DNA of 64,000 nt from NCBI RefSeq assembly GCF_014205335.1, contig NZ_JACHNH010000001.1, forward strand, positions 496,001 through 560,000. Direction: 5' to 3'. Of this stretch, positions 7,626-18,105 are shown one piece after another. Each line of letters opens with the position of its first letter. Position 1 is the stretch's first letter. The stretch comes from Amorphoplanes digitatis. Lineage in GTDB: Bacteria; Actinomycetota; Actinomycetes; Mycobacteriales; Micromonosporaceae. Below the pieces are notes generated by a model. That model was not told the DNA's origin. It worked only from the letters and a program-made list of their open reading frames with translations, and searched no databases. Made by a program: the position numbers and the translations under genes.

Positions 7626-9134
7626 CTCCCGCTTGAGGACCTTGAAGCTGGGTCCCATCGGCAGGGCGTCGACGAACCGGACCTGGCGCGGGTACTTGTG
7701 CCGGCCCAGCCGCTCCTTCGACCAGTCGATGAGCTCCTGCTCGGCGACGCCGCCGGGGCCGGCGACGACCACGGCGCAGATCTCCTCGCCGTGCACCTCG
7801 TCGGGCACCCCGATCACGGCGACCTGCACCACGGCCGGGTGCCGGGCCAGGGCCTCCTCCACCTCGCGCGGGTAGACGTTGAAGCCGCCCCGGATGACCA
7901 GGTCCTTCTTGCGGTCGACGATCGTGATGAAGCCCTCGGCGTCCTTGACGCCCAGGTCGCCGCTGCGGAACCAGCCGTCGACCACCGCCGCCGCGGTCTC
8001 CTCGGGCCGGTTCAGATAGCCCGCGAAGACGTTGTGGCCGCGGATCACGATCTCGCCGAGCTCGCCCACCGGCAGCAGCTCGATGCGCTCGTCGACCTCC
8101 GCCCGGGCGATCTCCACCTCGACGCCCCAGATCGGGTGCCCGATCGAGCCCGCGCGGGTGCCGAAGGCGGGCTGATTGGTGGTCGCCGTCGGTGACGTCT
8201 CGGACAGGCCGTAGCCCTCGAAGACCGTCGAGCGGAACAGCTCGCTGAACCGCTCGAGCACGGCGACCGGCAGTGACGCCCCGCCCGACACGCAGAGCCG
8301 CAGTTCGGGCAGTTTGTCCGCTTTCGCGGCCGCCTCGAGCAGGCCGATGTACATCGTCGGTACGCCGTGGAAGACGGTCACCCGCTCGCGGACCATCAGC
8401 TCGATCGCCGCCTCGCCGGTGAAGCGGGCCAGCAGCACGAGGGTTCCGCCCAGCCGGAACGTGCCGTTCATGCCGACGGTCTGTCCGTACGTGTGGAACA
8501 GCGGCAGGCAGCCGAGGACCACGTCGTCCTCGCGCGCGTCGTTGGCGTCGAAGATGTTCACGGTCGCGTTCATGACCAGGTTGAGGTGGGTCAGCAGGGC
8601 GCCCTTCGGCTCGCCCGTCGTACCGCTGGTGTAGAAGACCACCGCGACGTCCTCGGCCTCCCGGCTCACGTAGGTCGGCAGCGGGGCGACCGCGGCCGCG
8701 GCCTCCTCCAGCCGTGGCGGCGCGCCGGGCGTGCCGGCCGGCACGCCGACGCTCACCAGCCGGACGCCGGCCAGCTCCGCGGCGGCGGCCGCCGTCGATA
8801 GCTGACTGGCGTGCGCGACGAGCACGTCGGTGCCGCTGTCGCGCAGCACGTACGCCATCTCGTCCGCGGTGAGCAGCAGATGGACCGGGACGAGCCGCGC
8901 ACCGACCGCGAGCGCCCCGAAGTAGGCGCGCGGGAAGTCGGCGACGTTGGGTACCAGGATGGCGACGGTGTCGCCCGGCCCGACGCCGGACTCCCGCAGG
9001 CCCGCGGCGTAGGCCAGGGACTGCTGCCAGAGCTCCCGGTAGGTGATCCGGTCGTCGCGGTCGACGACCGCGACCTTCTCCGGGTACCGCCGAGCGCCCT
9101 CGGCCAGGATCGCGGCCAGCGACAACATGGTCAT
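7581..9134 (-). CDS. Acyl-CoA synthetase (AMP-forming, FadD-like)
   Basis: A 517-residue adenylate-forming enzyme that should activate a carboxylic acid to its CoA thioester through an acyl-AMP. Diagnostic motifs: the P-loop-like YTSGTTGEPKGALLTH (about 168-183), YGLSETSPTATTNQ, GWFRSGDLGVKDAEGF, and DRKKDLVIRGGFNVYPREVE with the hinge, then the catalytic lysine near the C-terminus (GPSFKVLKREL). Length and motif set fit medium/long-chain or aryl-acid CoA ligases; the substrate is not readable. Its ATG overlaps the stop of the upstream acyl-CoA dehydrogenase (ATGA), so activation and oxidation enzymes are co-expressed. The gene's end overlaps the Nudix gene by 45 bp. Confidence 0.9.
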   Translation of the reverse strand: MTMLSLAAILAEGARRYPEKVAVVDRDDRITYRELWQQSLAYAAGLRESGVGPGDTVAILVPNVADFPRAYFGALAVGARLVPVHLLLTADEMAYVLRDSGTDVLVAHASQLSTAAAAAELAGVRLVSVGVPAGTPGAPPRLEEAAAAVAPLPTYVSREAEDVAVVFYTSGTTGEPKGALLTHLNLVMNATVNIFDANDAREDDVVLGCLPLFHTYGQTVGMNGTFRLGGTLVLLARFTGEAAIELMVRERVTVFHGVPTMYIGLLEAAAKADKLPELRLCVSGGASLPVAVLERFSELFRSTVFEGYGLSETSPTATTNQPAFGTRAGSIGHPIWGVEVEIARAEVDERIELLPVGELGEIVIRGHNVFAGYLNRPEETAAAVVDGWFRSGDLGVKDAEGFITIVDRKKDLVIRGGFNVYPREVEEALARHPAVVQVAVIGVPDEVHGEEICAVVVAGPGGVAEQELIDWSKERLGRHKYPRQVRFVDALPMGPSFKVLKRELRKTFGSEGGEQPG

Positions 9135-10303
9135 GCCAGGTGCCCACCTATCTTGGTGTAGCCGCGAAGCAGGTCGCGGGAGATGATCAGTCGCTGCATC
9201 TCGTCGGTGCCCTCGTAGATGCGCATCAGCCGGACCTGGCGGTACCAGCGCTCGATCGGCAGCTCACGGGTGTAGCCCATGCCGCCGTGGATCTGCATCA
9301 CGCGGTCGACGACGTTGTTGACCATGTTGGCGCCGTAGAGCTTCGCCATCGAGGACGCGTGCCTCGGGTCCTCGCCCTGGTCGACGGTCCACGCGGCCCG
9401 CAGGATGAGCCACCGGGCCGCCTCCAGCTCCACCTCGGAGTCGGCGATCATCCACTGGATCGCCTGGTTGGTGCTGATCGTGGTGCCGAAGGTCTCGCGG
9501 GTGTTCGCGTACTCGATCGCCATGCCGAGCGCGCGCTCGGCGATGCCGAGCGCGCCCGACGGGATCAGGTAGCGGCCCTTGCCGATCCACTTCATGCCCA
9601 GCTCGAAGCCCTGGCCGATCTCGCCGAGGATGTTGCGGGCGGGCACCCGCACGTTGTCGAAGATCAGCGAGGCCGGGCCGCCCTCGCCCATGGTCTGGAT
9701 GAACTCGGAGCGCCAGCCCATGTCGCGGTCGACCAGGAACGCGGTCGTGCCGCCGCCGCGGACGCCCTTCTCCCGGTCGGTGACCGCGACGACGATCACG
9801 AAGTCGGCGTCGTTGCCGTTCGTGATGAACGTCTTCTCCCCGTTGAGGATCCAGTCGTCGCCGTCGCGCCGGGCGCTGAGCTTGATGTTCGCCGCGTCGG
9901 AGCCGGCGCCCGGCTCGGTGATGGCGAAGCAGGAGATCCGGTCGCCCTCGATCGTCGGGACCAGGTATTCGGCTTTTTGCTCGTCGTTGGCGTGATACAG
10001 GATGTTGTCGGCCTCGCCGCCGAACTTGAACTGCACGAACGTGCGGCCGAGCTCGGTCCAGATCAGCGACTGGAGGACCGCCGGGAGGTCCATGCCGCCG
10101 TACTGCTCGGGGGTCGACAGGCCCCAGAAGCCGAACTTCTTCGCCTTAAGCTGCAACTCGCGCAGCTCGCCGGGCTCGAGCCCGGGCTGGTGTGCCCGCT
10201 CGCGTCGCAGCGCCTCCTGCTCGAGGGGCATGACCTCGCGGGTGATGAATGTCCGGGCGGTGTCACGAACCGCCCTCTCCTCGTCGCTGAGTGAAAAGTC
10301 CAC
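9131..10303 (-). CDS. Acyl-CoA dehydrogenase
   Basis: A 390-residue FAD-dependent acyl-CoA dehydrogenase. The FAD/substrate segment [17 protein letters not shown] (about 132-148), [29 protein letters not shown] and the catalytic-base region [11 protein letters not shown] (Glu at about 364) are all intact, so alpha,beta-desaturation of an acyl-CoA is expected. The first residues, [19 protein letters not shown], are the usual family start. It faces a TetR gene across a 54-bp intergenic region with an inverted repeat, and it is coupled to the CoA ligase behind it. Regulation by that TetR protein is likely. Confidence 0.92.
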   Translation of the reverse strand: MDFSLSDEERAVRDTARTFITREVMPLEQEALRRERAHQPGLEPGELRELQLKAKKFGFWGLSTPEQYGGMDLPAVLQSLIWTELGRTFVQFKFGGEADNILYHANDEQKAEYLVPTIEGDRISCFAITEPGAGSDAANIKLSARRDGDDWILNGEKTFITNGNDADFVIVVAVTDREKGVRGGGTTAFLVDRDMGWRSEFIQTMGEGGPASLIFDNVRVPARNILGEIGQGFELGMKWIGKGRYLIPSGALGIAERALGMAIEYANTRETFGTTISTNQAIQWMIADSEVELEAARWLILRAAWTVDQGEDPRHASSMAKLYGANMVNNVVDRVMQIHGGMGYTRELPIERWYRQVRLMRIYEGTDEMQRLIISRDLLRGYTKIGGHLA

Positions 10304-10308
10304 GTGAT

Positions 10309-10329
10309 AAAACTAGCGGTGTAAGTTTT
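10309..10329. promoter_or_regulatory. Candidate TetR operator between divergent genes
   Basis: Inverted repeat AAAACT-9 nt-AGTTTT in the 54-bp gap between the acyl-CoA dehydrogenase (minus) and TetR (plus) genes. Its right half contains GTGTAAGTT (10319-10327). The same nonamer occurs at 22816-22824 beside a perfect palindrome upstream of the ABC importer. The position is classic for autoregulation and divergent control; binding is inferred. Confidence 0.45.
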
Positions 10330-10357
10330 GCGCCGTCCAGAGTTTCAGGAGCGTTAA

Positions 10358-11001
10358 ATGGCCCGGCCCCGGCACACGCTGCTCACCCGCGAGCGGATCG
10401 TCGAGGTGGCGGGCGCCCTGGTCGACGCCGAGGGGCTCGACGCGGTCTCGGTCCGGCGGCTCGCCACCGAGCTGGGCGTCGCCGGGCCCTCGCTCTACAA
10501 CCACTTCGCGACGAAGGCCGAGATCCTGGACGCCGTCGCCGACGCGGTCGTCGCCCAGGTCGACGTCTCCTACTTCCTCGACGAGCACTGGAGCGAGGCG
10601 CTGCGGCTCTGGGCGCACTCCTACCACGCCGTGCTCTCCGCGCACCCGAACATCGTCCCGGTCCTCGCCCACGGCCCCGGCCGCCGGCCCGCGGCGCTGG
10701 CCATGGCCGACACCGTCTACGGCGGACTGATCGCGGCCGGCTGGCCGCCCGGCCGCGCCACACACATCGGCGCCCTGATGCGTTATCTCGTGACGGGTGC
10801 GGCGCTCGGCTCGTTCGCCCTAGGCTTCGACGAGGATCCCGAGCTGTATCAGGAGCGCTACCCGCACCTGCGCAACGCACACCTGCTGGCCGAGCGCCGG
10901 CAGAGCGTCGACGAGGGTGCGTTCGCCCTCGGCCTGGAAACCGTGCTCGCCGGCCTGGAAGTGAAGAAGGCCGGCCTGGATTCGCTGAAAGGGAGCCTGA
11001 C

Positions 11002-11005
<4 letters not shown>
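10358..11005 (+). CDS. TetR-family transcriptional regulator
   Basis: A 215-residue TetR/AcrR-type repressor. The N-terminal DNA-binding helix-turn-helix is at residues about 10-55 ([20 protein letters not shown], then [19 protein letters not shown]), followed by an all-helical C-terminal ligand domain. It starts at the ATG at 10358 after CAGGAGCG. It diverges from the acyl-CoA dehydrogenase/ligase pair and its stop overlaps the aldehyde dehydrogenase ATG, so it probably controls both arms in response to an acyl-CoA or the parent compound. The ligand is unknown. Confidence 0.9.
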
Positions 11006-12398
<1,393 letters not shown>

Positions 12399-12402
<4 letters not shown>

Positions 12403-13484
12403 CCCCATACATGCGAGGCCTGGTGGTTCGGGACAACGGCGCGGCGCCGACGATCGAGGAGCTGCGCCTGCCCGAGGTCGGGCCCGGCCAGGTCCGGGTC
12501 CGGATCAAGGCGGCCGGGGTCTGTCACTCGGACCTGTCCATGATCAACGGCACGCTGAGCCCGCCGCACCCGCTGGTGCTGGGCCACGAGGCGGCCGGCG
12601 AGGTGGTCGAGGCCGGCGCGGGGGTTACCCGGGTACGTACCGGCACGCACGTGGCGCTGAACTGGGCGCCGCCCTGCCGGGCCTGCTGGTTCTGCACGCA
12701 CGACGAGCCGTGGCTGTGCGCGGCGGCGAACGTCGCGGCGCTGGAGAACGGCATCACCCTCGACGGCGACCCGGTGCACGTGACGCTCGGGCTGGGCGCG
12801 TTCGCCGAGCAGGTCGTGGTGCCGGAGAAGGCCGTCATCGCCGTACCGGACGAGCTGGCCTGGGAGAGCGCGGCGCTGCTTGGCTGCGCGGTCCTGACCG
12901 GCACCGGCGCGGTGCGCAACACCGCGCGGGTGTCGGCGGGCTCGTCCGTCGTGGTGATCGGCCTCGGCGGGGTCGGCCTGTCGGTGGTCGCGGCGGCCCG
13001 CGCGGCCGGGGCCGCGACGGTCATCGCGGTCGACGTGTCCACGGCGAAGAAGGCGCTGGCGGAGGCGGCGGGCGCGACGGACTTCGTGGTCTCCTCGGAG
13101 AACCTGTCGAAGGACGTCCGGGCGCTCACGTCCCGGCTCGGCGCGGACCACGCGTTCGAGTGCGTGGGGCGCGCGGCGACGATCCGGGCGGCCTGGCGTA
13201 CGACCCGCCGGGGCGGCCAGGTGACGGTCGTCGGCATGGGCGGCGCGGACGACATGGTGGAGCTGAGCGCGCTGGACATCTTCAACAGCGCCCGCACGCT
13301 GCGCGCGTCGGTGTACGGCTCGGCGGACCCGGACCGCGAGGTGCCGGAGCTGGCACAGGACGTGCTCTCCGGCGCGCTCCACCTGGACCACCTGATCACG
13401 GACCGCATCACCCTGGCCGACGTGCCGGCGGCCTTCGACCGCATGTCCCGCGGCGAGGGCGCCCGCTCGGTGGTGATCTTCTAG
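12399..13484 (+). CDS. Zinc-dependent alcohol dehydrogenase (MDR family)
   Basis: A 361-residue medium-chain zinc alcohol dehydrogenase. Catalytic zinc ligands appear in GVCHSDLS and LGHEAAGEV and at the Cys of [12 protein letters not shown]. Four structural-zinc cysteines lie in [16 protein letters not shown]. The nucleotide-binding motif is [10 protein letters not shown] (about 186-195). It resembles class III/MSCR-like or Rxyl-type enzymes that use bulky alcohols; the substrate is unassigned. The start is the GTG that overlaps the aldehyde dehydrogenase stop. It is the last gene of the plus-strand trio and converges on the second TetR gene, 75 bp away. Confidence 0.92.
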
Positions 13485-13559
13485 GCGTCGGTTTCCATGA
13501 CGGGCGCCCGCGCCCGGCGTGGAGACCGGCTGGTCCCCGCCGTCACGGCACGTCGCGGT

Positions 13560-14162
13560 TCAGCTACGCGGCGCGTTCAGCAGGGCGGTGACCGTGCAGG
13601 TCAGCACCGCCCGGGCGGCCTCGGGTTCCATGCCCATGGCGTCGCGCAGGGTGCCCCAGGTCGGCCACATGCTCACCGCCGTGAGCGCCGCGAGCAGGGT
13701 CTCGTCGTCGCCGATCTCGCGGGCGAAGAGCTCACTGAGCTCCGCGCGGACGCGCTCGACGTGGCTGCGGCGGTAGCTCTGCAACGCGGGGGAGAAGGGC
13801 TCCTTCAGCGACGAGGCCTTGGCCGCGGGCGCCACCTGCTCCAGCAGGCGCGCCCGCTGATGGCAGTAGGCATCGACCCGCGCCTTCAGCGGCAGGTCCG
13901 TCGGTATCGGCTCGTGCGCCTCGTCGCGCTGCTCCAGTATCCGTTCGCCGCTGGCGGTGAAGAGCGCCTCCATGTCGGCGAAGTGGCTCCACAGCGCGCG
14001 CAGCGAGACGCCGGCCTGCTTGGCGATGCGGTCCGCGGTCGGCCGCAGGTCACCGCCGAGGATCAGGGCGACGTGTGCCTCGACGATGGCGTTGCGGGTG
14101 CGCTCCGAGCGGGCCGTGCGGCCGTCGATGCGCTGCGCGGGGCGTGGGGAGGTGGCCGGCAT
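13560..14162 (-). CDS. TetR-family transcriptional regulator (second)
   Basis: A 200-residue TetR-type regulator. The recognition helix region ADRIAKQAGVSLRALWSHFA is at about residues 44-63, after a helical TARSERTRNAIVEAHVALIL; the C-terminal domain is helical. The ATG at 14162 shares one base with the TGA of the upstream acyl-CoA dehydrogenase (TGATG). It is therefore the last gene of the long minus-strand operon that begins with the ABC importer, and it may provide feedback on that operon. Confidence 0.85.
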   Translation of the reverse strand: MPATSPRPAQRIDGRTARSERTRNAIVEAHVALILGGDLRPTADRIAKQAGVSLRALWSHFADMEALFTASGERILEQRDEAHEPIPTDLPLKARVDAYCHQRARLLEQVAPAAKASSLKEPFSPALQSYRRSHVERVRAELSELFAREIGDDETLLAALTAVSMWPTWGTLRDAMGMEPEAARAVLTCTVTALLNAPRS

Positions 14163-15367
14163 CAGGTGCTCCGATAGCGGTTGAGCTCGCGGTGTGCCAG
14201 CGAGCGCTTGTGTACCTCGTCCGGGCCGTCCGCCAGCCGCAGCGTGCGGGCCTGCGACCAGAGGCGGGCCAGCGGGGTGTCCTGGCCGACGCCAGCGGCG
14301 CCGTGCGCCTGGATCGCTTTGTCGACGATCCACTCGGTGGTGGCCGGAACGATGATCTTAATGGCCTGGATCTCGGTGTGCGCGCCCTTGTTGCCGACGG
14401 TGTCCATCAGCCAGGCGGCCTTGAGCACCAGCAGGCGGGCCTGCTCGATGCGGACCCGCGACTCCGCGATCCAGTCCTGGACAACGCCCTGCTCGGACAG
14501 CGACTTGCCGAACGTCGTGCGGGTCAGCGAACGCCGGCACATCAGCTCGAGTGCCCGTTCCGCCATGCCGATCAGGCGCATGCAGTGGTGGATCCGGCCC
14601 GGACCCAGGCGGGCCTGCGAGATGGCGAAGCCGGAGCCCTCCTCGCCGATCAGGTTCGTGGCCGGCACCCGGACGTTCTCGAAGATCATCTCCGCGTGGC
14701 CGCCGTGGTCGCCGTCGTCGTAGCCGAAGACCGTCATGCCGCGCTTGACGGTCAGGCCCGGGGTGTCGCGGGGCACCAGGATCATGCTCTGCTGCACGTG
14801 CCGTGCGGCGTCCGGATCGGTCTTGCCCATCACGATGAAGATCTTGCAGTTCGGGTTCATTGCGCCGGAGATGTAGAACTTGCGGCCGTTGATCACGTAG
14901 TCGTCGCCGTCGCGGGCGATCCGGGTGCCGATGTTCGTCGCGTCGGACGAGGCCACCTGCGGCTCGGTCATCGCGAACGCCGACCGTATGGTGCCGTCCA
15001 ACAGGGGCTGCAGCCAGCGCTCCCGCTGCTCGGGGCTGCCGAACTGGGCCAGCACCTCCATGTTGCCGGTGTCCGGAGCGGCGCAGTTCAGCGCGGGCGG
15101 TGCGATCGCCGGGCTGCGGCCGGTGAGCTCGGCAAGGGGCGCGTACTGGAGGTTGGTCAGGCCGGCGCCGTGCTCGCCGGGCAGGAAGAGGTTCCACAGG
15201 CCGTTGAGCTTCGCCTGCGCTTGCAGCAGGCTGATGACCCGCGGCGGCGACCAGTCGTCGGCGTAGCCCTCGTCGAACGTGGCCTCGGCGGGGTAGACGT
15301 ACTCGTCCATGAAGGCGAGGAGCCGCTTGCGGTAGTCCTCGGTCCTCTCGTCGAACGCGAAGTCCAT
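14162..15367 (-). CDS. Acyl-CoA dehydrogenase, ACAD10/11 (LvaC-like) subfamily
   Basis: A 401-residue acyl-CoA dehydrogenase-fold protein. FAD-binding segments are present: FAMTEPQVASSDATNI and VINGRKFYISG. Where ordinary family members carry YEGT(S/D)E, it has LADGPDEVH. That substitution is typical of ACAD10/ACAD11 and of LvaC, which convert 4-phosphoacyl-CoA by phosphate elimination/rehydration rather than simple desaturation. The adjacent, one-base-overlapping gene encodes the partner APH-type kinase, as in those systems. A role in 4-hydroxyacyl-CoA breakdown is inferred by analogy; simple dehydrogenation of another acyl-CoA is the alternative. Confidence 0.85.
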   Translation of the reverse strand: MDFAFDERTEDYRKRLLAFMDEYVYPAEATFDEGYADDWSPPRVISLLQAQAKLNGLWNLFLPGEHGAGLTNLQYAPLAELTGRSPAIAPPALNCAAPDTGNMEVLAQFGSPEQRERWLQPLLDGTIRSAFAMTEPQVASSDATNIGTRIARDGDDYVINGRKFYISGAMNPNCKIFIVMGKTDPDAARHVQQSMILVPRDTPGLTVKRGMTVFGYDDGDHGGHAEMIFENVRVPATNLIGEEGSGFAISQARLGPGRIHHCMRLIGMAERALELMCRRSLTRTTFGKSLSEQGVVQDWIAESRVRIEQARLLVLKAAWLMDTVGNKGAHTEIQAIKIIVPATTEWIVDKAIQAHGAAGVGQDTPLARLWSQARTLRLADGPDEVHKRSLAHRELNRYRST

Positions 15368-16374
15368 CAGTTTCCCTCCAGCGCTGCGTCGAGCGACTCG
15401 TGTCCCTGTGCCACCAGCGGCGCGACCATCGCGCCGACCGTGTCGAACCCCGCTCCGACGGTCTGGCCCTGAACGTACCGGTAGTGCACGCCCTCGAGGA
15501 TGACGGCCAGCTTGAATGCCGCGAAGGCCACGTACCAGTGCAGGTCGGAGACGTCGCGGCCGGAGCGCTTGGCGTAGCGCTCGGACATCTCCTCGAGGCT
15601 CGGATGCCCCGGTACGGAGATCGGCGTGCGCGGCTCGCCGTCCTTGGTCAGCAGCGGGCGCCCGGCGTAGACGAGCATCAGGGCGAGGTCGCTGAGCGGG
15701 TCGCCCAGCGTCGACATCTCCCAGTCCAGCACCGCCCTGATCTCCAGCCCCGGGCCGATCAGCACGTTGTCGAGCCGGAAGTCGCCGTGCACCACCGCGC
15801 CCGCGCCGTCCGGGATCCGCACCGCCAGCCGGGCGTGCAGCTCCTCGACGCCCGGCACCTCGCGGCTGCGGGACGCGTCGAGCTGCTTCTTCCAGCGGCG
15901 GACCTGGCGCTCGTTGAAGCCCTCCGGGCGGCCGAAGTCGGCGAGCCCGATCTCGGCCGGGTCGAGGGCGTGCAGGTCGGCCAGGGTGTCCACCAGGGAG
16001 AGGGTCAGCTCGCGCATCGCGGCGGCGCCCAGCGCCTCGAGCGCCTCGACGTCGCGGTAGATGGTGCCGTCGACGTACTCCATCAGGTAGAAGGGCGCGC
16101 CGATGACGTCCGGGTCGGTGCAGATCAGCACCGGCCGCGGCGCCGGGAACCCGGCCGCGGAGAGCGCGTCGAGAACCTTGTGCTCGCGGGACATGTCGTG
16201 CGCGGTCGGCAGGACGTGGCCCAGCGGCGGACGGCGCAGCACCCAGCGCTCGGTGCCGTCGCTTACCGCGTAGGTGAGGTTGGACCTGCCGCCGGCGAAC
16301 ATGGTCGCGGCGAGTTCGCCGGAGCCGAGGTGTGCCCGCAGCCGCTCGAGGTCGAGCCCGCGTGGCCCGCTCAT
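15367..16374 (-). CDS. APH-fold phosphotransferase (LvaA / ACAD10-11 kinase-like)
   Basis: A 335-residue kinase of the aminoglycoside phosphotransferase fold. Nucleotide-binding N-lobe: FAGGRSNLTYAVSDG and WVLRRPPLG. Catalytic loop: VVHGDFRLDNVLIGP. Metal-binding segment: LDWEMSTLGDPLSDLA. This subgroup accompanies ACAD10/11-type dehydrogenases: it is fused to them in animals and adjacent in bacteria. In Pseudomonas putida the homologue LvaA phosphorylates 4-hydroxyvaleryl-CoA. It is unlikely to be an antibiotic-resistance gene. It overlaps the upstream SDR by ATGA and the downstream dehydrogenase by one base. Confidence 0.85.
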   Translation of the reverse strand: MSGPRGLDLERLRAHLGSGELAATMFAGGRSNLTYAVSDGTERWVLRRPPLGHVLPTAHDMSREHKVLDALSAAGFPAPRPVLICTDPDVIGAPFYLMEYVDGTIYRDVEALEALGAAAMRELTLSLVDTLADLHALDPAEIGLADFGRPEGFNERQVRRWKKQLDASRSREVPGVEELHARLAVRIPDGAGAVVHGDFRLDNVLIGPGLEIRAVLDWEMSTLGDPLSDLALMLVYAGRPLLTKDGEPRTPISVPGHPSLEEMSERYAKRSGRDVSDLHWYVAFAAFKLAVILEGVHYRYVQGQTVGAGFDTVGAMVAPLVAQGHESLDAALEGN

Positions 16375-17147
16375 GCCATCGCCTCCGATTCGAAGTGGCG
16401 CTGGATCTTGTTCATTCCGCCGAGCCAGCGGTCCGGGTCGGTCGCCCGGCGCAGGTAGTACTCGGCCACCTCGGGGTGCGGCAGGACCAGGAAGCTGTCG
16501 CCCTCCAGCGCCTTGGCCACCACGGCCGCCACCTCGGCGGGCTCCATGGCGGTCGCGGCGAGCTGGGCCTTGCTGGCGCTGTCCCGGCCGCCGGTCAGCA
16601 TGTCGGTGCGCACGCCCTGCGGGCAGAGCGCCTGCACGGTGATGCCGCGGTGGGCGTACGTCGCGCGCAGCCACTCCGCGAACCCCAGCGCCGCGTGCTT
16701 GGTGACCGAGTACGGCGCGCTGCCGAGCAGGGTCAGCAGCCCGGCCGCGGAGACGGTGAGCAGCAGGCGCCCGCCGCCGTTCTCCAGCCAGCGGGGCAGC
16801 ATCGCGCGGGCCACGTACACGTGGGACATGACGTTGACCCGCCAGGCACGCTCCCAGTCGGCGTCGCCCGCGTCGGCCGAGCCCGGCGACAGCATGCCGG
16901 CGTTGGCGCAGAACAGGTCGCAGCCGCCGAGCTCCTCCCAGGCGGCGTCGGCGAGCCGGCGCACGTCCGCCTCGTCGCCGGCGTCGCCCGGTACCGCAAG
17001 GCCCCCGATCTCGGCGGCAACGGCCTGAGCCGCCGCCGGGTCGAGGTCGTTGACGATCACCCGTGCGCCGGCGGCGGCGAACCGGCGGGCCAGCGCCGCG
17101 CCGATGCCGCCGCCGGCCCCGGTGACAACCACCCGCCGCGGGCTCAT
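16371..17147 (-). CDS. Short-chain dehydrogenase/reductase
   Basis: A 258-residue classical SDR: cofactor motif TGAGGGIGAAL (about 10-20), acidic residue after the second strand (VNDLDP), CANAGM, catalytic Ser in TVSAAG and YSVTK as the YxxxK pair. Oxidation or reduction of a hydroxyl/keto group on an acyl-CoA intermediate is likely from context. The start at 17147 has GGAGG 8 nt upstream and matches the usual SDR N-terminus. It overlaps the kinase gene by ATGA. Confidence 0.88.
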   Translation of the reverse strand: MSPRRVVVTGAGGGIGAALARRFAAAGARVIVNDLDPAAAQAVAAEIGGLAVPGDAGDEADVRRLADAAWEELGGCDLFCANAGMLSPGSADAGDADWERAWRVNVMSHVYVARAMLPRWLENGGGRLLLTVSAAGLLTLLGSAPYSVTKHAALGFAEWLRATYAHRGITVQALCPQGVRTDMLTGGRDSASKAQLAATAMEPAEVAAVVAKALEGDSFLVLPHPEVAEYYLRRATDPDRWLGGMNKIQRHFESEAMA

Positions 17148-17220
17148 GACATCGCCTCCGCTGGCGCTCCAGCGATGCCAAGAGCTCGGCACTGAGTCGA
17201 TGATTCGCTCGCAAGCTCGC

Positions 17221-17976
17221 TCATGCGCCCGCTCCCGTCAAAGTGATGCCGCCGTCGATGACGATCGTCTGGCCGGTGATCCAGGCGGCGTCCGGCGAGC
17301 AGAGGAACGCGACCGCGCCGGCCACGTCCTCGGGGGCACCGAGCCGGCCCAGCGGATAGGTCGCCGCGACCTTCTCCTCCCGGCCCTCGTAGAGGGCGGC
17401 GGCGAAGCGGGTCTTGACGACCGCCGGCGCGACGGCGTTGACCCGCACCGTCGGCGCCAGCTCGACGGCCAGCTCCTCGGTCAGGTGGATCAGCGCGGCC
17501 TTGGTGACGCCGTAGAACCCGATGCCCGGCGCGGGCCGCACGCCGGAGATCGACGAGATGTTCACGATCGAGCCGCCCGTCTCGGACAGGCCGCCGCGCA
17601 GCGCCTCCTGCACCCAGCCCAGGGTGCCGAGCACGTTGACGTCGAACATCTTGCGTGCGGCGCCCAGCTCGAGCGTGCCGAGCGGCCCGTACGCCGGGTT
17701 GATGCCGATGTTGTTGATCAGCGTGGTGACCGGGCCGAACGTGCCGAGCACCGTGTCGATCACGGCGGCCCGGTGTTCGGCGTCGTCGCCCTTGCCGGCG
17801 ACGCCGATGGCAACGGCGGGCCCGCCGAGGTCCTTGACCGCGGTCTCGAGGGCGCCGGCGTCGCGTCCGGTGATGCAGACCCTGGCACCCTCGGCGACGA
17901 AGCGTTGCGCGATGGCGAACCCGATTCCTCGGCTCGCCCCGGTCACGATCGCCACAGCACCCGAAAGCTTCGACAT
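17221..17976 (-). CDS. Short-chain dehydrogenase/reductase (FabG-like)
   Basis: A 251-residue classical SDR resembling 3-oxoacyl reductases: [12 protein letters not shown] (about 13-24), NNIG, catalytic NISSISG and YGVTKAA, and the C-terminal [11 protein letters not shown] segment common to FabG-like enzymes. A likely role is the 3-hydroxyacyl/3-ketoacyl step after dehydrogenation. The start at 17976 ([11 protein letters not shown]) is the family start; an upstream extension is basic and non-homologous. It sits 129 bp after the solute-binding protein gene, where an additional promoter is possible, and 73 bp before the next SDR. Confidence 0.88.
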   Translation of the reverse strand: MSKLSGAVAIVTGASRGIGFAIAQRFVAEGARVCITGRDAGALETAVKDLGGPAVAIGVAGKGDDAEHRAAVIDTVLGTFGPVTTLINNIGINPAYGPLGTLELGAARKMFDVNVLGTLGWVQEALRGGLSETGGSIVNISSISGVRPAPGIGFYGVTKAALIHLTEELAVELAPTVRVNAVAPAVVKTRFAAALYEGREEKVAATYPLGRLGAPEDVAGAVAFLCSPDAAWITGQTIVIDGGITLTGAGA

Positions 17977-18105
17977 CCGGTCAAGACCCCCAAAGAATAT
18001 GAACTTGCGCTTGCAGCGCGAAATACTGACGGGTAGCCGCCCTCGCCGCCAACCCTGCATCTGTTGACGGCGAGTCGCAACCGTTTCTCTTGCCTCGCTC
18101 GTGTG

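Noticed and set aside
15367..16374. Aminoglycoside-resistance phosphotransferase
   Set aside because: Context and subgroup (next to an ACAD10/11-like dehydrogenase) indicate acyl-CoA metabolism.
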